From positions 903,550-967,549 of the forward strand of contig NZ_JAERSE020000002.1 of NCBI RefSeq assembly GCF_016735585.2: DNA of 64,000 nt, read 5' to 3'. Of this stretch, positions 61,095 to 64,000 are shown piece after piece. Source of the DNA: Chryseobacterium tagetis (GTDB taxonomy: Bacteria; Bacteroidota; Bacteroidia; Flavobacteriales; Weeksellaceae). Position 1 is the first letter of the stretch; each line of letters opens with the position of its first letter. The notes beneath the pieces were generated by a model that did not search any database, was not told where the DNA came from, and saw only the letters and a list, made by a program, of their open reading frames with translations. The translations under genes were made by a program, and so were the position numbers.

Positions 61095-61598
61095 ATGAAA
61101 AAATTAAGCGTATTATTTGCAGCAATAATGATGGTTGTGTCTGTAGGTATGGCAAAAGCTCAGAAGTCGGCTACTTTAAACGTTGCAACTGTTCTTAATG
61201 CGATGCCTGAAAAAACTAAAGCAGATGCTGATCTAAAAGCATTTATTGATAGTAAACAAGCAGAGATCAAAAAGAAAGGTGATGCAGGGCAACTAAAAGT
61301 AAAGCAATATACAGAAGAAGCTCCTAAAAAAACTGCTGAAGAAAATAAAGCAAGAGAAGCTGAACTGCAAAAATTGCAAGAAGAAATTGCTCAAATGCAA
61401 GACAAGGCAATGAAAGATAGCCAGGCTAAGCAAGATGCTTTGTATGCTCCTATTGAAGCAAAATTGAATGCTGCTATTGAAAAAGTGGCGAAAGCAAATA
61501 CAATTGATTTTGTATTAGATGCTAATTCATCTGCTCTTATCTACAAAAACGGACCAGATATCACTGCTGATGTTAAAAAAGAATTAGGTCTTAAATAA
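61095..61598 (+). CDS. Skp/OmpH-family periplasmic chaperone (second copy)
   Basis: A 167-residue paralogue of the preceding chaperone: signal peptide LSVLFAAIMMVVSVGMAKAQ, strand TLNVATVLNAMPEKTKADAD, Lys/Glu/Gln-rich coiled coil from about 50 to 115, and end strand DFVLDANSSALIYKNG. It is more charged than the first copy. A separate leader of about 90 bases contains a near-consensus GAAATTTG box (61053-61060) that may give it independent expression. Confidence 0.92.
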   Translation: MKKLSVLFAAIMMVVSVGMAKAQKSATLNVATVLNAMPEKTKADADLKAFIDSKQAEIKKKGDAGQLKVKQYTEEAPKKTAEENKAREAELQKLQEEIAQMQDKAMKDSQAKQDALYAPIEAKLNAAIEKVAKANTIDFVLDANSSALIYKNGPDITADVKKELGLK

Positions 61599-61629
61599 TT
61601 TTTAGAAATTAACAAAGATTTATAAAATC

Positions 61630-61657
61630 AACCACTTCTATTCGAGGTGGTTTTTTT
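61630..61657 (+). terminator. rho-independent terminator after the second chaperone gene
   Basis: AACCACTTC (61630-61638) pairs with GAGGTGGTT (61644-61652) with one G-T wobble, followed by a seven-T run that extends toward the next gene at 61669. Confidence 0.8.
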
Positions 61658-61668
61658 ATTTTTGCACA

Positions 61669-62154
61669 ATGGAAAAAGAAGTCTCGACGACGGTAAAAGT
61701 TCGCTTTAGCGACTGCGATCCGATAGGTCATTTGAACAATGTAAAATATTTAGATTATATGTTCAATGCCAGAGAAGATCATGTAGAAACATTTTATGGA
61801 TTTACGTATGAAGAATATACCAAGCAGACAGGATGTACTTGGATCGCTATTCAAAATGAGATAGCATATTTGAAAGAAGTAAGATACAATACTTCCGTGG
61901 TTATTAGCAGTAAAACTATCGATGTGCAGGACAGAACCGCCAAAGTTGAAATTCTAATGAAAAGCCTGGATGAAAAAACAATTCATGCAGTCTTATGGGT
62001 TACTGTAATTTATTTTAATGTAAAAACAAGAAGATCGGAAGTGCATCCTGAAGATATAAGAGAAACATTTCATAAATTTTATGTAGACCTGGAACAAAAA
62101 GATTTCCAGCCTAGAGTTAAATTCTTAAGATCTCAAAACGCAAAAAACTCATAA
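61669..62154 (+). CDS. YbgC-type acyl-CoA thioesterase (hot-dog)
   Basis: The 161-residue protein carries the hot-dog thioesterase block VRFSDCDPIGHLNNVKYLDY (residues 10-29), with the Asp and the H-x-N pattern of the 4HBT family. It would hydrolyse short or medium acyl-CoA in the cytosol. It lies only a few bases after the terminator of the Skp genes and two bases before rfbD, so those two form a unit. It is not part of the pigment locus, although it shares the fold of the thioesterase at 25598. Confidence 0.88.
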   Translation: MEKEVSTTVKVRFSDCDPIGHLNNVKYLDYMFNAREDHVETFYGFTYEEYTKQTGCTWIAIQNEIAYLKEVRYNTSVVISSKTIDVQDRTAKVEILMKSLDEKTIHAVLWVTVIYFNVKTRRSEVHPEDIRETFHKFYVDLEQKDFQPRVKFLRSQNAKNS

Positions 62155-62156
62155 TA

Positions 62157-63017
62157 ATGAAAAAAATACTAGTAATAGGAAGCAACGGTCAGCTAGGAAA
62201 CTGTATAAAAAAGATCGCCGAGAATTTTGAAAATAAATATGAATTTATCTTTACAGATTCTCAGACTCTAGATATTACAAATTCAGAACAAGTACAAAAT
62301 TTCTTTTACGATAATAAACCTGATTTTTGTATCAATGCTTCCGCATATACAGCAGTAGACCTTGCAGAAAAAGAATCTGAAAAAGCTTTTGCTGTGAATG
62401 CTGATGGTGTTGCAAATATCGCTGAAGCATGTGTGGAATTTAATACCATTCTTATCCATGTTTCTACGGACTATGTTTTTGATGGAGAAACAAACTTGGA
62501 TTATTCAGAAGACGATTTCACCAACCCAATAGGAGTATACGGACAATCCAAAATGAAGGGAGAAGAATTAGCTTTAGACATTAATCCTAAAACAATTATT
62601 TTAAGAACATCTTGGCTATATTCAGAGTTTAATAAAAACTTTGTGAAAACAATGCTGAATTTATTTTCTCAAAAAGACGAGTTAGGAATCGTAGCAGATC
62701 AGTTTGGTCAGCCAACCAATGCAAATGATTTGGCAGAAGCAATAATGACAATTATTGAAAATGGCAACAAAACATTTGGTGTTTTTCATTTTTCAAACTA
62801 TCCGGAAACCACTTGGTTCGAATTTGCTAAAAAAATTGCAGAATTTTCAAAATCAAATGTTAAATTAAATCCTCTCACAACAGAGCAATATCCAACTCCG
62901 GCAAAAAGACCGAAGAGAAGTACAATGTCTTTAGATAAAATAGAAGCGACATATAAAATAGAACCTAAGCATTGGGAAAATAGTTTAGAAGATTGTATCG
63001 GAATTCTATCAATATAA
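62157..63017 (+). CDS. rfbD: dTDP-4-dehydrorhamnose reductase
   Basis: The 286-residue SDR-type reductase opens with ILVIGSNGQLGNCIKK (GxxGxxG, residues 4-19) and shows STDYVFDGE near 102 and the catalytic pair in YGQSKMKGEELA near 127. The FADQFGQPTNA-like block reads VADQFGQPTNANDLA near 180. It converts dTDP-4-dehydro-rhamnose to dTDP-L-rhamnose for surface glycans. A related sugar specificity is possible because no rfbA, B or C is in view. Confidence 0.9.
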   Translation: MKKILVIGSNGQLGNCIKKIAENFENKYEFIFTDSQTLDITNSEQVQNFFYDNKPDFCINASAYTAVDLAEKESEKAFAVNADGVANIAEACVEFNTILIHVSTDYVFDGETNLDYSEDDFTNPIGVYGQSKMKGEELALDINPKTIILRTSWLYSEFNKNFVKTMLNLFSQKDELGIVADQFGQPTNANDLAEAIMTIIENGNKTFGVFHFSNYPETTWFEFAKKIAEFSKSNVKLNPLTTEQYPTPAKRPKRSTMSLDKIEATYKIEPKHWENSLEDCIGILSI

Positions 63018-63018
63018 T

Positions 63019-63711
63019 ATGGCAATGAAGAATTTGTTTATAATAAGTTTTATTACCCTTGTCCAGTTTTTGAATGCTCAAAATGTTTTTCTTACCAAAG
63101 TTGAAAAAACGCATGATAATACAGACCAGATTTTATTTAAGATAAATGATGAAATAAAAGATGCGTCCTACTTAGGAGAAATAGAAGTCCAGGGATTTTC
63201 AAAAAATGATGCAGCGGTATTTTCTTCAATATATAAAAAGGCGAAAGAAATTGGAGCCAATGCTTTCTCATTAAAACCTTTTGAAACTATTGATGGATCA
63301 ATTCAGCCATTCAATCCTTCTAATTATAGGTTGAACCTGTATTTTATTCCCAGAGATAAACTTTTAAATCAGACAGGGAATATTTATTTGTTTGCATCTT
63401 CAGATAAAGAACAAAAAATAAGTATCAACAAAGAAGATCTCATTCTATCCCCAAGAAGTTTTTATGTTTTAAAACCTAAACAAGAAGAGGTGTATGTAAT
63501 TTCTACCAGAAAGCTTTTAGGATCTACTATAAAACTGAAGCCTACATCTAATGATGGTAATCAATATTTCCAGTTATCTTCCACAAAAATAAAATCCGAT
63601 GATTCAGGAAGGGGTGGATTAAATCTAAAAAGTGGGGATATTGTTGGTTTGGAAAAATCCTACGCAGAATTTTTAAGCATAATATATCAAGAACACAAGC
63701 AAAGTAATTAA
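63019..63711 (+). CDS. exported protein of unknown function
   Basis: I do not recognise the family of this 230-residue product. It starts with a signal peptide (MKNLFIISFITLVQFLNAQ from the second Met) directly after the rfbD stop. The mature part alternates charged beta segments, for example LGEIEVQGFSKNDAAVF and RSFYVLKPKQEEVYVISTRK, with no cysteine. It probably lies in the periplasm or outer membrane. The stop codon sits in the loop of its own terminator. Confidence 0.65.
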   Translation: MAMKNLFIISFITLVQFLNAQNVFLTKVEKTHDNTDQILFKINDEIKDASYLGEIEVQGFSKNDAAVFSSIYKKAKEIGANAFSLKPFETIDGSIQPFNPSNYRLNLYFIPRDKLLNQTGNIYLFASSDKEQKISINKEDLILSPRSFYVLKPKQEEVYVISTRKLLGSTIKLKPTSNDGNQYFQLSSTKIKSDDSGRGGLNLKSGDIVGLEKSYAEFLSIIYQEHKQSN

Positions 63712-63725
63712 ACTTTGCTTTTTTT
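63697..63725 (+). terminator. terminator overlapping the end of the exported-protein gene
   Basis: AAGCAAAGT (63697-63705) pairs perfectly with ACTTTGCTT (63712-63720), followed by Ts. The TAA stop at 63709-63711 is in the loop. Confidence 0.85.
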
Positions 63726-63853
63726 ATTTCTATTTAGAATATGATTTTCTTCTTATATGATAGCCTATCCACATTCGTTTAAAAATAATGTTCTTAAGGA
63801 TCAGTAGTTTAGAAACAGAAATGAATTAAATGTAAACTTTAAGTTAAATAAAC

Positions 63854-63885
63854 TTGGATTGTATTACCCAAACCCACTATCTTTG
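63854..63885 (+). promoter_or_regulatory. strong consensus promoter near the window end
   Basis: TTG (63854-63856), 21 bases, TATCTTTG (63878-63885) gives an excellent Bacteroidota promoter. Nothing coding follows before the window ends. Confidence 0.7.
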
Positions 63886-64000
63886 CCCCACTGAAAACGA
63901 GAGAAAATCAGTAAGCGCAGAAGAGCCTTTAGGTGGGCATAAAGATTAAGAAAATCACTTTAGAGATACGAAAGAAAACAAACAAAACTTTTTAAAAATA
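63886..64000 (+). other. leader of an unseen transcript, possibly an rRNA operon
   Basis: 115 bases without a start codon in a credible frame follow the strong promoter. The stretch includes CCCCACTGAAAACGAGAG and later GGTGGGCATAAAG, with CCCCAC and GTGGG able to pair. A long non-coding leader after such a promoter suits an rRNA operon, but no rRNA sequence is reached, so this is only a possibility. Confidence 0.25.

Overview
The window looks like chromosome of a flexirubin-pigmented member of the Bacteroidota, class Flavobacteriia, most likely Chryseobacterium or a close relative (Weeksellaceae). The DNA is AT-rich. Promoters fit the Bacteroidota pattern TTG/TTTG-N17-23-TAnnTTTG, and Shine-Dalgarno sites are rare. 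One secreted protein ends in a type IX secretion sorting domain. A tyrosine ammonia-lyase very like the characterised Flavobacterium johnsoniae enzyme sits beside dialkylresorcinol genes darA and darB. The genus call is inference from gene content; no 16S sequence is in view.

Layout. (1) 1-3984: housekeeping genes on the minus strand, a DksA/TraR-like regulator and ileS. (2) 4450-36220: a roughly 32-kb flexirubin-type pigment locus. Its left part holds a PaaK-like ligase, a flavin halogenase homologue, tyrosine ammonia-lyase, FabG-like reductase, ketosynthase, ACP, LpxL-like acyltransferase, a desaturase-like FAD enzyme and a C45-type lipoprotein. Its right part is two or three minus-strand operons: a DUF2062-fused glycosyltransferase, ApeI-like dehydratase, LolA-like carrier, deacetylase, chain-length-factor-like protein, two ketosynthases, ACP, thioesterase, ABC exporter, BtrH-like acyltransferase, two more hot-dog dehydratases, DarB, DarA, and a giant RND/PlsC/methyltransferase fusion. 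(3) 36410-43529: membrane proteins of envelope-polysaccharide type around a large secreted T9SS cargo. (4) 43578-50429: topA and a ureohydrolase-like protein, separated by about 3 kb of probably lineage-specific genes. (5) 50433-56038: exopolysaccharide initiation and export (GT2, WecA/TagO-type transferase, Wza, Wzc). (6) 56250-63711: the conserved envelope block DUF6089-type protein, uppS, bamA, two Skp/OmpH chaperones, thioesterase, rfbD-like reductase. The last 150 bases hold a strong consensus promoter and the start of a leader whose gene lies outside.

How the pigment genes may work together (inference from families): the ammonia-lyase makes 4-coumarate, the ligase activates it, and the KS/CLF/ACP/reductase/dehydratase set extends it to an ACP-bound aryl polyene that the halogenase may chlorinate. 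DarB and DarA make the dialkylresorcinol. One of four acyltransferase-type proteins would form the ester, with the BtrH-like protein the most attractive because its family uses ACP-bound donors. The LolA-like protein, lipoproteins, ABC exporter and RND fusion would place the pigment in the outer membrane.

The non-coding DNA is rich in structured repeats of several families. Some have entered genes in frame, notably one ketosynthase with two repeat-derived peptides and a lipoprotein whose N-terminus is repeat DNA. No tRNA, rRNA body, CRISPR array or intact insertion sequence was seen.
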